Shown here piece after piece: positions 18,692-26,937 of a DNA stretch of 64,000 nt (within the stretch, counting starts at the first letter, position 1; each line of letters opens with the position of its first letter). The stretch spans positions 10,220 through 74,219 of the forward strand of contig CAJKAR010000023.1 of NCBI GenBank assembly GCA_905197955.1, read 5' to 3'. This stretch comes from an uncultured Lentisphaeria bacterium. Lineage in GTDB: Bacteria > Verrucomicrobiota > Lentisphaeria > Victivallales > UBA1829. The position numbers and the translations under genes are program-made. The notes beneath the pieces are model-generated. The model was given only the letters and a program-made list of their open reading frames with translations. It ran no database searches and was not told the DNA's origin.

Positions 18692-20830
18692 TCAGAAGTA
18701 TTCAATGGGACATGGAGGAATCGAATCCAGAAAACGACGGCCATAGTTCTTGGCAACAATCCGCCGATCCAGAACCACCACAATCCCGGAATCCGTTTTG
18801 CTCCGGATCAGGCGCCCGACTCCCTGACGGAACTTCAGAACCGCATCCGGAATCGAATAATCCCGGAACGGCTCACCGCCTTCCTGACGGATCCGTTCCA
18901 GCCGAGCCTCAATCAGCGGATGCGAGGGAACCGCAAACGGCAGTTTTGTAATCATCACGTTCGAGAGGGCATCCCCCGGAACATCGACACCGGTCCAGAA
19001 ACTTGTTGCCCCGAAAATCACACACGGCACCGTGCTGCTCTTGAATTCCGCCAGCATCGACGACCGCGACAGCGCCCCTCCATGCACCAGCAGACGAATC
19101 CCCAGCTCCCGAATCTCATCCTTCAGTTCCTCCGCACAAGTTTTCAACATGCTGTAACTTGTAAAGAGAACAAAGGCCCGCCCGTTGGTCTTTTTCAGGA
19201 AACGCATAATCTCATCGCAAACGGCTCCGTAGTAGAGATCATCGGAAGGCAGAGGCATCGCCCGCGGCAGATACAGCGTCACCTGTTTGGAATAATCGAA
19301 CGGCGAATCCAGAATGATCCCCTTGCCGTCCGTAAAACCGATGCGGCGGAAAAAATAATCCAGAGATCCGTTCACCGCCAGCGTCGCGCTGGTCAGAATA
19401 ATCGACTTTTTCCGCGAGAACAGAATCCGGTTCAGCAGATCCGAGATATTCAGGGGAGCTGCGGAAAGCTCCAGAATCTGCGAGCGGGTCACCGGAGAAA
19501 TCTTGCCCTCCGCCCAGTAGACATGTTCATCCCACTCCATGTTCGTGAAACAGGCGATCTCCTCCTGAAAGGCCAGACAGCGCTCATGAAGCGACTGAAG
19601 TTCCGTCTTGAAATCCTCATCCTCCTGCTCCGCAATATACTCCCGCAGCAGCTTTGCCACTGTTCCGAGCGCAGGAGAAAGCCGATCCTCGAATCGCCCC
19701 GGAGAAGTAATCCGCAAAACGGCATCGGAGCGTTTGGCAACCGCCTCGTAAAACTGATTGAAATATTCTGTTGCGGCATCCTGCACCTTTGCGATTGTCG
19801 CCCGGAGATTCATGGAGCTTTCGCCAGCCCGCAGCAGCAGACCTTTCCCCGTCGCCGGATTGTAGAGACGATTCAGAAAGTAACGGACCGCTCCGGACCG
19901 AAGAGACAATCCCAGATGAGCCGAAGCGGAATCCTCCAGCGTATGCGCTTCATCAAAAACAACCGCCCCGTAATTCGGCAGAGGCGAGGACTCCAGCTGT
20001 TCGATCTCGCGAATCTTCAAATCCACAAAAAACAGTGCATGATTCGCCACAATGATATCCGCTTTTTCCCATTCCCGGCGCGCCTTGAAGTAGAAACAGG
20101 TTCGGAAATATCGGCATGCTGGTCCGGTACAGTTCGATGCCTCGCTGCACACGCAGAGCCATAAATCGCTGTTCACGGGAAAGTCGATATCATAACGGGT
20201 TCCATCTTCCGTTTTATCCGCCCAGTCTGCAAGGCGCTCCACATCCGGAACCAGTCCGGGTGCAGGCAGAAACTCTTCCCGGCGCCCTCCCCTGGCTAGA
20301 TCAAGACGCCGCTTGCAGATGTAATTGCCGCGACCTTTCGCCAGAACAAATTTCAGATCAACTCCCAGCAGTTTCGTCAGCAGAGGCAGATCCTTGTAGA
20401 CCAGCTGTTCCTGAAGATTCAGAGTTTCCGTTGTAATCAGCACCGGATACTTGGTCGAAAGCGCCATGTAGATCGCCGGAACCAGATAGGCAAAACTTTT
20501 TCCGACTCCGGTGGGAGCCTCAACACAGAGATTGGCAGAACGCTCAAACGCAGCGGCAATCGCATTGGCCATTGCGGCCTGCTGAGGACGTGGTTCATAG
20601 GGTCGTCCGCCATGCGCCTCGGCTTGTCTCAGGGGACCGTCTTCGGAAAAGAAACGGGCGGTCTCTTCCAGGCACTGCGGATGCAGAACCGGTACAGGAG
20701 ACTCCGCAAGTTCCTCTTCCAGATCCGCCGTTTCAAGTTCTTCCAGGTCAAGATCTTCCGATTCCAGTTCGTCCAAAGCGGAATCGTTCTCCGCCGCATT
20801 TTGATCTGACGGCCGTCTCGGGGCAACCAT
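18692..20830 (-). CDS. dinG: DinG/XPD-family ATP-dependent DNA helicase
   Basis: The 712-residue superfamily 2 helicase has Walker A APTGVGKS (residues 105-112), a DEAH box in VVFDEAHTLED, and a four-cysteine iron-sulfur cluster region around CSEASNC, TGPAC and RYFRTC. Late helicase motifs include GATSFWTGVDVPG and QGVGRLIR. Such enzymes unwind DNA 5'-3' and resolve R-loops or damage intermediates. Residues 12-44 are an unusually acidic leader (many Glu and Asp) before the helicase core. The ATG at 20830 has CGGGAG six bases upstream. It stands alone between a convergent operon and aroC. Confidence 0.88.
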   Translation of the reverse strand: MVAPRRPSDQNAAENDSALDELESEDLDLEELETADLEEELAESPVPVLHPQCLEETARFFSEDGPLRQAEAHGGRPYEPRPQQAAMANAIAAAFERSANLCVEAPTGVGKSFAYLVPAIYMALSTKYPVLITTETLNLQEQLVYKDLPLLTKLLGVDLKFVLAKGRGNYICKRRLDLARGGRREEFLPAPGLVPDVERLADWADKTEDGTRYDIDFPVNSDLWLCVCSEASNCTGPACRYFRTCFYFKARREWEKADIIVANHALFFVDLKIREIEQLESSPLPNYGAVVFDEAHTLEDSASAHLGLSLRSGAVRYFLNRLYNPATGKGLLLRAGESSMNLRATIAKVQDAATEYFNQFYEAVAKRSDAVLRITSPGRFEDRLSPALGTVAKLLREYIAEQEDEDFKTELQSLHERCLAFQEEIACFTNMEWDEHVYWAEGKISPVTRSQILELSAAPLNISDLLNRILFSRKKSIILTSATLAVNGSLDYFFRRIGFTDGKGIILDSPFDYSKQVTLYLPRAMPLPSDDLYYGAVCDEIMRFLKKTNGRAFVLFTSYSMLKTCAEELKDEIRELGIRLLVHGGALSRSSMLAEFKSSTVPCVIFGATSFWTGVDVPGDALSNVMITKLPFAVPSHPLIEARLERIRQEGGEPFRDYSIPDAVLKFRQGVGRLIRSKTDSGIVVVLDRRIVAKNYGRRFLDSIPPCPIEYF

Positions 20831-20901
20831 AATGAACTCCCGCTGCTGAAGAAATACTGCAACTTATGAAAAAACCGCCGGAACAGCATGGTCCCGGCGA
20901 G

Positions 20902-20938
20902 AAAAAACAAGGTCCCCGGGAAAAGTTCCGGAGACCTT
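20902..20938 (-). terminator. Rho-independent terminator after aroC
   Basis: Read on the minus strand, AAGGTCTCCGG and CCGGGGACCTT form an 11-bp stem with one G-U pair around an eight-base loop, followed by GTTTTTT. It begins 18 bp after the aroC stop. Confidence 0.8.
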
Positions 20939-20955
20939 CGATCAACAAAAGCAGG

Positions 20956-22137
20956 TCAGATCTTGAGCCACTTGCGATCGATTCCCTCGACCTTCCAGTA
21001 GGCTTCCGCCATGTAGATAGCATCAAGAATGACGCAGCGGGTCATGGCTTCAATCACCGGATAGATGCGCGGCAGAAGAGAAGGGTCGCGGCGCGTGATC
21101 GGAGAAAGAACCACATTTTCCATTTTCGCAACGTTGACGGTATCCTGCGGAACGGAAACGGTCGGAGTCGGTTTCACGGCACAGCGGAAACGGATATCCT
21201 CCCAGGTCGTAATGCCGCCGAGAATGCCGCCGGCGTTGTTGGTTTTGAAGCGGACTTTGCCGGTTTCAGGATCCACATAGGCTTCATCGTTGGACTCTGC
21301 GCCGAGCATGTCGGCGACTTTGAATCCGGCGCCGAATTCGAGCCCCTTGATTGCTCCGATCGAGCAGACGGCATGGGCAAGCATGGCATTCATCTTATCG
21401 AAGACCGGCTCACCGAGTCCGGCGGGAACGCCGTGCGCGATACATTCGATGATGCCGCCGGCGGTTTCGCCCTGCTCCTTGATCTTCAGAATATCGCGCT
21501 TCATCTCTTCCGCGAGTTTCAGATCGGGGCAGTTGATCTCGTTTTTGCGATAGTTGGCCTTTGCGAATTCATAAGAGACATCTTCAGCCATTTTGATGCC
21601 GTGGGAGGCAATGGTGTAGGCAATCACATCAATGCCCATGCGGTCGAGAATCGCTTTTGCGACGGCTCCGCCTGCAACACGGCTGGCGGTTTCGCGTCCG
21701 CTGGCGCGGCCTGCGCCGACCCAGTCGCCGTGCTCACCATATTTCTTGAAGAATCCGTACTCCGCATGTCCGGGACGGATCTCGTCCTTGTAGGAGCGAT
21801 ACTGGTCGATATGAACATCCTGAATATCGTTGTTCGGAATAATCATGCCGACGGGCGCACCGGTTGTGATATCATTCTCCATAACGCCGGAATAGATATA
21901 AACACGATCCTTTTCCAGCCGGGGGGAATCCAGCGGAGTCTGTCCCGGTTTTCGTTTGTCGAGTTCCGCCTGCACCATTTCCGCCGTGAGTTTGATGCCC
22001 GCAGGCACGCCGTCGACGATTACCATCAAACCGCCGTAAAGTTCGGGCGGAACCGGGAGATTTTTTCTGAATCCGCCGGCATAAGATTCGCCGCAGCAAG
22101 TAATTTTGAAGAGTCTACCGAAAGTGTTTCCGAACAT
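20956..22137 (-). CDS. aroC: Chorismate synthase
   Basis: The 393-residue protein begins MFGNTFGRLFKIT and contains GRASGRET, RPGHAEY and the late FRCAVKPTPTV block, all characteristic of chorismate synthase, which converts EPSP to chorismate using reduced FMN. The start is set by the family N-terminus and by GGGAGA eight bases before the ATG. It is transcribed alone from a promoter in the divergent region shared with the rhamnosidase gene and has its own terminator. Chorismate feeds the pheA gene found nearby. Confidence 0.97.
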   Translation of the reverse strand: MFGNTFGRLFKITCCGESYAGGFRKNLPVPPELYGGLMVIVDGVPAGIKLTAEMVQAELDKRKPGQTPLDSPRLEKDRVYIYSGVMENDITTGAPVGMIIPNNDIQDVHIDQYRSYKDEIRPGHAEYGFFKKYGEHGDWVGAGRASGRETASRVAGGAVAKAILDRMGIDVIAYTIASHGIKMAEDVSYEFAKANYRKNEINCPDLKLAEEMKRDILKIKEQGETAGGIIECIAHGVPAGLGEPVFDKMNAMLAHAVCSIGAIKGLEFGAGFKVADMLGAESNDEAYVDPETGKVRFKTNNAGGILGGITTWEDIRFRCAVKPTPTVSVPQDTVNVAKMENVVLSPITRRDPSLLPRIYPVIEAMTRCVILDAIYMAEAYWKVEGIDRKWLKI

Positions 22138-22193
22138 AATGTTGATCTCCCTTGAGATTGTTTGATTTGGCGGCCCCTGCCGCACAGAATGGT

Positions 22194-22221
22194 AATATAG
22201 CTTTTTTTTTAATTTTTTCAA
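22194..22221 (-). promoter_or_regulatory. aroC: Promoter of aroC
   Basis: Minus strand TTGAAA (22221-22216) and TATATT (22199-22194) are 16 bases apart, with an AT-rich spacer, about 55 bp before the start codon. Confidence 0.6.
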
Positions 22222-22349
22222 TAATCTTTACTGAATTCTGTCTGGATTCTTTTCCTTGTTTTCCGATCAGCAACCGATAGCGGGTCAAAGGGAATCCAAG
22301 ATGACTCATAAAATCTACGGGAAAATAACAGTTGCAACAAATCCACCTG

Positions 22350-22385
22350 TTGAATTCTCCGGAAAAGGATTATATTATCCGGAAA
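22350..22385 (+). promoter_or_regulatory. Promoter of the rhamnosidase gene with flanking TCCGGAAA repeats
   Basis: TTGAAT (22350-22355) is followed 17 bases later by TATTAT (22373-22378), or 15 bases later by TATATT. Two direct copies of TCCGGAAA (22358-22365 and 22378-22385) flank the -10 box, 20 bp apart, and could bind a regulator. The rest of the 291 bp divergent region (22138-22428) shows nothing else. Confidence 0.45.
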
Positions 22386-22428
22386 TAAACTCTGTTCTGC
22401 ACATTCAACTTAATCGGAAGGAAACTGC

Positions 22429-24636
22429 ATGAATACAGAACGCAACTGGTCAGGATACTGGATCAACTCCGGAAGATGCATGGGAACCCCCACCACGGCA
22501 ACACCTGCCGCACCATATTTGCGAACAACTTTCGAATGTAAATCCATCCCGGGAAAAGCAACGGTCTTTCTCTGCGGACTCGGCTGGCATGAACTTTATG
22601 TCAACGGAAGAAAAGCTGATGACCGTGTTCTTGCCCCCGTCGTAACACAATTTACGCAGCGAGCCTCCTGGATTGAATATGACATCACATCACTTGTCCG
22701 TCCGGGAAAAAACGCTCTTGCCGTTCTCCTCGGCAACGGCTGGTACAACTGCCAGACCGCAGAGGTCTGGAGCTTCGACAAAGCCCCCTGGCGCGATCTG
22801 CCGAAACTCCTCTGCGATATTGAAATCGACGGAGTCACCATCGCCAAAAGCGATATCACCTGGAAGACCCACGACAGCCCCGTCACCTTCGACGCACTCC
22901 GGAACGGAGAATTCTATGATGCAAGACTCGAAATTCCCGGGTTCGCGGATCCCGATCTGGATGACTCCTCCTGGAAAAACGCCGCACAGTGCAATCCTCC
23001 GGGCGGATGGCTCATCAAAGAGGAACTTGAACCCTGCAAAGTCATGAAGCATTATCCCGCCATTGCAGCAAAATGCCTCGACTCCAACGCAACCATCTAC
23101 GACTTCGGCACGAATCTGACCGGCTGGTGCAGAATCAAGGTCAAAGGACCGGCCGGAACAAGAATTAAAATCGTATACAGCGAACATGTCCGGCCTGTCA
23201 GCGGCGACATCGACCGGGAGTACATCGACATGTTCGTCAAAAGCGGAGAGTTCCAGACCGATGAATATATCCTGAAAGGCTCCGAAGAACCCGAAATCTA
23301 CGAACCCCGCTTCACTTATCACGGCTTCCGCTACGCCAAAGTGTATCAGTGGGACGGAAGAGCAAAACTTCTCGATATTCAGGCATGTTTTGTACACAAC
23401 TCCTTCCGGCAGGCAGGAGAATTCGAGTCTTCGGACCGGATTCTGAACGCGCTCCAGCGCAACACGGTGCAAAGTTATCTTTCCAACTTCACGGGAATCC
23501 CGACCGACTGTCCTCATCGCGAAAAGAACGGCTGGACCGGCGATGCACAGCTCGCCATGGAAACCGGACTCTGGAACTTCGACTGCGAAAAAGCCTGCAC
23601 TCATTTTCTTCAGATTGTCGCAGATACCCAGCGTCCGAACGGTCAGCTGCCCGGAATCGCACCCTCCGGCGGATGGGGATACAACTGGGGAAGCGGACCG
23701 GCATGGGACAGCATTCTCTTTGAATATCCATGGAGAATGTATCTCTTTCGCGGCAACACGGAAAATATCCGTCGGCACTACCGGGCGATGGGACTCTATC
23801 TCGACTACTGTGCCGGAATGGCGGAAAATCATCTGGTCCGCTTCGGACTCGGCGACTGGTGTCATCACGACCGTCGTCGCATCGCGCCGGTCGAACTGAC
23901 CTCCTCCGCCTATTACTATTATGATGTCACTCGAATGGTCGAATTTGCCAGAATCCTCGGCAACGAAAACGATGCAAAACGCTATGCGGAACTCGCGGGG
24001 CAGATCCGGGAAAACTTCAACCGGAAATTCAACAACGGCGACGGCACCTATGCCGACGGCTCATGGACAGCTCTCGCTGCCGCGGTCTATTTCCATCTGG
24101 CGGAAGAAACAGACCGCGCCCGGATCGCGGAAAAACTTGTCGGAATGGTCCGGACAAACGACCATAAGACCGATTTCGGAATCCTCGGCGCCAAATACGT
24201 TCCGCGCGTCCTCGCTGACTGCGGCTATGCAGAAGACGCCTTCCTCCTGATCACCCAGACACAATTCCCCGGATGGGGCTTCTGGATCGAAAACGGTGCA
24301 ACATCCCTCTGGGAACAGTGGAACGGGACCTCCTCCCAGAACCACATCATGTTCGGCGATATTTCCGCCTGGATGTTTGAATATCTCGGCGGAGCGGTCC
24401 CTCTCAAAGAGACTCCGGGATTCAAACATTTTCTGCTGAAACCGGCGTTTATCTCCTCGCTTTCCCATGTCCGGATGCGTCATGAAACTCCGTTCGGAAC
24501 CCTTCGCAGCGAGTGGAAACGTGAAAACGGAAAAATTCAGTGTGAATTTGAAATTCCGCAGGGAACTTCCGCCGATATTCTCCTTCCCGGTTCAACCGTA
24601 GAAAATGCGGAAGGAATCCAGAAGTTTCTCCTGTAA
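22429..24636 (+). CDS. GH78 alpha-L-rhamnosidase, cytoplasmic form
   Basis: The 735-residue protein opens with a jelly-roll region (residues about 5-140, with VNGRKADDRVL and LLGNGWYNCQ) and continues into the family's rhamnosidase domains. The hallmark block PTDCPHREKNGWTGDAQ lies near residue 360, followed by a six-hairpin barrel with GFWIENGATSLWEQWNG near residue 620. It hydrolyses terminal alpha-L-rhamnose from oligosaccharides or glycosides. There is no signal peptide, so it probably acts on imported fragments. It is somewhat shorter than many GH78 enzymes. GGAAGGAAAC precedes the start. Transcribed alone; its 3' region carries an unusual hairpin array. Confidence 0.9.
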   Translation: MNTERNWSGYWINSGRCMGTPTTATPAAPYLRTTFECKSIPGKATVFLCGLGWHELYVNGRKADDRVLAPVVTQFTQRASWIEYDITSLVRPGKNALAVLLGNGWYNCQTAEVWSFDKAPWRDLPKLLCDIEIDGVTIAKSDITWKTHDSPVTFDALRNGEFYDARLEIPGFADPDLDDSSWKNAAQCNPPGGWLIKEELEPCKVMKHYPAIAAKCLDSNATIYDFGTNLTGWCRIKVKGPAGTRIKIVYSEHVRPVSGDIDREYIDMFVKSGEFQTDEYILKGSEEPEIYEPRFTYHGFRYAKVYQWDGRAKLLDIQACFVHNSFRQAGEFESSDRILNALQRNTVQSYLSNFTGIPTDCPHREKNGWTGDAQLAMETGLWNFDCEKACTHFLQIVADTQRPNGQLPGIAPSGGWGYNWGSGPAWDSILFEYPWRMYLFRGNTENIRRHYRAMGLYLDYCAGMAENHLVRFGLGDWCHHDRRRIAPVELTSSAYYYYDVTRMVEFARILGNENDAKRYAELAGQIRENFNRKFNNGDGTYADGSWTALAAAVYFHLAEETDRARIAEKLVGMVRTNDHKTDFGILGAKYVPRVLADCGYAEDAFLLITQTQFPGWGFWIENGATSLWEQWNGTSSQNHIMFGDISAWMFEYLGGAVPLKETPGFKHFLLKPAFISSLSHVRMRHETPFGTLRSEWKRENGKIQCEFEIPQGTSADILLPGSTVENAEGIQKFLL

Positions 24637-24650
24637 AAAATCAAGGGCGG

Positions 24651-24670
24651 AAAAATGCGCAGGCATTTTT
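24651..24670 (+). terminator. Hairpin with U-rich arm after the rhamnosidase gene
   Basis: AAAAATGC (24651-24658) pairs perfectly with GCATTTTT (24663-24670) around GCAG, 15 bp after the stop. The stem is weak in GC, so termination is plausible but not certain. Confidence 0.4.
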
Positions 24671-24677
24671 CTCGGGT

Positions 24678-24734
24678 CAAGGACTGTGTCCTTGTCGCGG
24701 TCCAGCGGCGAAACGCTGGTCGTGCAACGCACGA
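24678..24734 (+). repeat. Diverged copy of a three-hairpin element
   Basis: Three consecutive hairpins lie nearly end to end. First, CAAGGAC/GTCCTTG with loop TGT (24678-24694). Second, CCAGCG/CGCTGG with loop GCGAAA (24702-24719). Third, TCGTGC/GCACGA with loop AAC (24720-24734). The order, stem lengths, CGGT linker and following AAA match the repeats at 60452-60634 read on the minus strand, while paired bases differ in compensating fashion. The element follows the rhamnosidase gene in the sense orientation. Confidence 0.7.
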
Positions 24735-24736
24735 AA

Positions 24737-24847
24737 CTCTCTAAAAAAATGCGAGAGGAGCAAACCGCTTTGAAAAGCGGTTCTTCTCCCCTCGCGCTCC
24801 CCTCTTTCCCTAAACTTTTCGATCGTCTTTGCGATTTCCGCAAAGAC
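24737..24847. other. Further hairpins between the element and the ABC ATPase gene
   Basis: GCGAGAGGAG (24751-24760) can pair with CTCCCCTCGC (24786-24795, one mismatch), enclosing AACCGCTT/AAGCGGTT (24763-24770 and 24775-24782). Further on, GTCTTTGCG (24825-24833) pairs with CGCAAAGAC (24839-24847) around ATTTC. The 100-codon frame across this stretch is low-complexity and hairpin-derived; I do not call it a gene. Confidence 0.5.
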
Positions 24848-24857
24848 TCAACGGGAA

Positions 24858-25658
24858 TTACTGAAGAACCGGCCAGATTCTTCCATTCGGAGCTTCGACC
24901 AGATTAATCGGCATACCAAAGGTTTCATGAAGATTCTCTGCGGTAAGGATTTCTTCCCGCAGGCCTTGTTTATAAACTCGTCCATCTTTCAGAATGAGTC
25001 CGCGGTCGAAGCTCTTTGTGATCTCCTCAATCCGCTGAGTGATGAAGACCATGGTGGGAGAATTTTTCCGTGCCGCGAGAGCATCAATCGCTTTCAGGAG
25101 GATTTCACGACTTGTAAGGTCGAGATAAACACAGGTTTCATCAAGGATGACCAGTTCCGGATCGGAGATCAGGGCTCGTGCGATAATCGCCTTCACCTGT
25201 TCGCCGGAGGAAAGACGGTCGAAATAACGATCTGCAATGCTGCCGCCCTGAATCATCTCCAGAGCTTCATGAGCCTTGTCCAGCTCGTGCTGTTCAGCTT
25301 CGCGGAAGAATCCGACTGTGGAATCGAGTCCGGAAAGAACCACTTCCAGCGCGGTCCAGCGACGATAGGAGTTATCCGCCGCCCAGGTGTTCAGAAAAGG
25401 ACTTGCCCAGGCAACCTTTTTCCGGATCTCAAAGATATCGCAGGCGCCGTAGCGGTTTCCAAGAATGGAAATTGTCGCGCCGTAAAGCGGCCAGACGAGT
25501 CCGAGCATCAGTTTGACAAGCGTGGTTTTCCCCGCCCCGTTCGGCCCCAGAATAAACCAGTGTTCTCCACGTTTGATAGTCAGAGAGAAATCGTGAAGAG
25601 CTTCAAAGCCCTCCAGTTTCACGGTTGCATTTTTGATTTCAATCGCATTATCCGTCAT
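24858..25658 (-). CDS. Orphan ABC-type ATPase (ModF/YlmA-like)
   Basis: The 266-residue single ATPase domain has Walker A GPNGAGKTT and signature LSSGEQVK. Its Walker B reads LVILDETCVYLD instead of the usual DEPT, and the switch position is TQRIEEI, where transport ATPases have TH. No permease or binding-protein gene lies nearby. It follows pheA by 21 bp and is probably co-transcribed. Soluble ABC ATPases of this kind are annotated as ModF- or YlmA-like with poorly defined roles. The ATG at 25658 is preferred to a GTG two codons upstream, which sits very close to AGGA. Confidence 0.75.
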   Translation of the reverse strand: MTDNAIEIKNATVKLEGFEALHDFSLTIKRGEHWFILGPNGAGKTTLVKLMLGLVWPLYGATISILGNRYGACDIFEIRKKVAWASPFLNTWAADNSYRRWTALEVVLSGLDSTVGFFREAEQHELDKAHEALEMIQGGSIADRYFDRLSSGEQVKAIIARALISDPELVILDETCVYLDLTSREILLKAIDALAARKNSPTMVFITQRIEEITKSFDRGLILKDGRVYKQGLREEILTAENLHETFGMPINLVEAPNGRIWPVLQ

Positions 25659-25679
25659 TTTCACATCATCCTGTCTTAC

Positions 25680-26750
25680 TTACTCCAGCGGGATCGCGCA
25701 GGGATAGCTGCCGAGCACCTTGAGAGAGTGCGCCAGAGTATTCAATTCTTTTAAAGCCTCGGCGATTTCGGGATCAGTCGCATGTCCGAGCATGTCGATG
25801 AAAAAGAGATATTCCCAGTTTCTGCGCTTCGACGGCCGGCTCTCGATCATCGTCAGCGTAACGCCAGCATGTTTGAACGGGAGCAGACAGTCATAAAGCG
25901 CGCCGACCCGATCCTTGATCGCAAAGCAGATGGAAGTCTTATCCTGTCCGGAAGGCTTCACCTCCTGCGTCCCCGTCACCAGGAAACGAGTGGTGTTGTT
26001 GGGATTGTCCTGTATGCCCTTCTCGACGATTTTCAGGCCGTAAACCTCCGCGGCAAGCTCGCTGCCGATGGCTGCGGCCCCCTCTTCGCGAGCCGCCAGA
26101 TCCGCCGCACGCGAATTGCTCACAACCGCGATTGTCTCGACTCCGGGCAGATGCTCCGTCAGCCAGTTGCGGCACTGGCCAAGCGACTGCGCATGACTGT
26201 AAACCACCTTGATTTTCGATTTTTCCGCATTGGAAAGCAGGCACTGCTGAATCCGCATATTAATCTCCGCGCAGATCTTCACAGAGGAATCCATGAGCAT
26301 ATCAAGCGTGTAATTGACCACACCCTCGGTGGAATTTTCAACGGGAACGCATCCGTAGTCGCACTTGCCCGATTCCACCGCGTGGAATACATCTGCAATA
26401 GTGCTTTTGGAAAGATATTCCACCCCGTGTCCGAATTTCATTTTCGCGGCAAGATGAGTAAAGGTTGCTTCGGGACCGAAAAACGCCACCTTCAGCGGAT
26501 TCTCCAGCCGCAGCGCCCCCGACATGATCTCCCGGTAGACAGCTCGGAGTGTCGAATTCGGCATCGGCCCCCGGTTGATCGTTTCCAGTTTCTCAAGCAG
26601 AGCCTTTTCCCGTTCCGGAACGTAGATGGGCTCGCCTCTCTCCCGCTTCCATTCCCCGACCTGTTTCACGACTTCGTAACGGTCATTGAGGAGTCGCACA
26701 ATTCCACGGTCGATGGAATCAATTTTGATTCTGAGCTCTTGCAGATCCAT
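25680..26750 (-). CDS. pheA: Bifunctional chorismate mutase/prephenate dehydratase
   Basis: Residues 1-85 are an AroQ-type chorismate mutase (MDLQELRIKIDSIDRGIVRLL). The prephenate dehydratase domain follows at about 92-275, with FFGPEATFTHLAA, VPVENSTEGVV and the catalytic NNTTRFLV. A C-terminal ACT domain carries the phenylalanine-binding motif IESRPSKRRNWEYLFF. The enzyme makes phenylpyruvate from chorismate and is normally feedback-inhibited through the ACT domain. The ATG at 26750 gives the family's usual N-terminus and has GGAA upstream; an ATG eight codons earlier is less likely. Confidence 0.95.
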   Translation of the reverse strand: MDLQELRIKIDSIDRGIVRLLNDRYEVVKQVGEWKRERGEPIYVPEREKALLEKLETINRGPMPNSTLRAVYREIMSGALRLENPLKVAFFGPEATFTHLAAKMKFGHGVEYLSKSTIADVFHAVESGKCDYGCVPVENSTEGVVNYTLDMLMDSSVKICAEINMRIQQCLLSNAEKSKIKVVYSHAQSLGQCRNWLTEHLPGVETIAVVSNSRAADLAAREEGAAAIGSELAAEVYGLKIVEKGIQDNPNNTTRFLVTGTQEVKPSGQDKTSICFAIKDRVGALYDCLLPFKHAGVTLTMIESRPSKRRNWEYLFFIDMLGHATDPEIAEALKELNTLAHSLKVLGSYPCAIPLE

Positions 26751-26793
26751 AAGCCTGTTTCCATGATTTCCCATTTTGAAATTTTGAACATAA

Positions 26794-26822
26794 AAAGTAC
26801 CATGAAATCACAAGAAATTCAA
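26794..26822 (-). promoter_or_regulatory. pheA: Possible promoter of pheA
   Basis: Minus strand TTGAAT (26822-26817) and TACTTT (26799-26794) are 17 bases apart, about 45 bp before the start codon. No leader peptide rich in Phe codons is visible, so classical attenuation is not supported. Confidence 0.4.
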
Positions 26823-26869
26823 GTTTTCTCTCTGTTTTTTTGACAATTTCAAATCCCGGCAAAATTTTC

Positions 26870-26911
26870 CCGGAAAACAAAAACTCCGCACCGGGGAAGC
26901 CGATGCGGAGT
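26870..26911 (-). terminator. Rho-independent terminator after purM
   Basis: On the minus strand ACTCCGCATCGG and CCGGTGCGGAGT pair over 12 bp (one G-U) around five bases, followed by TTTTTGTTTT. It begins 26 bp after the purM stop. Confidence 0.85.
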
Positions 26912-26937
26912 CGCAGAAACAAACAGATCAGAATACG

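Noticed and set aside
24605..24907. 100-codon frame after the rhamnosidase gene
   Set aside because: It starts inside the rhamnosidase gene and runs through the hairpin array; composition follows the stems.
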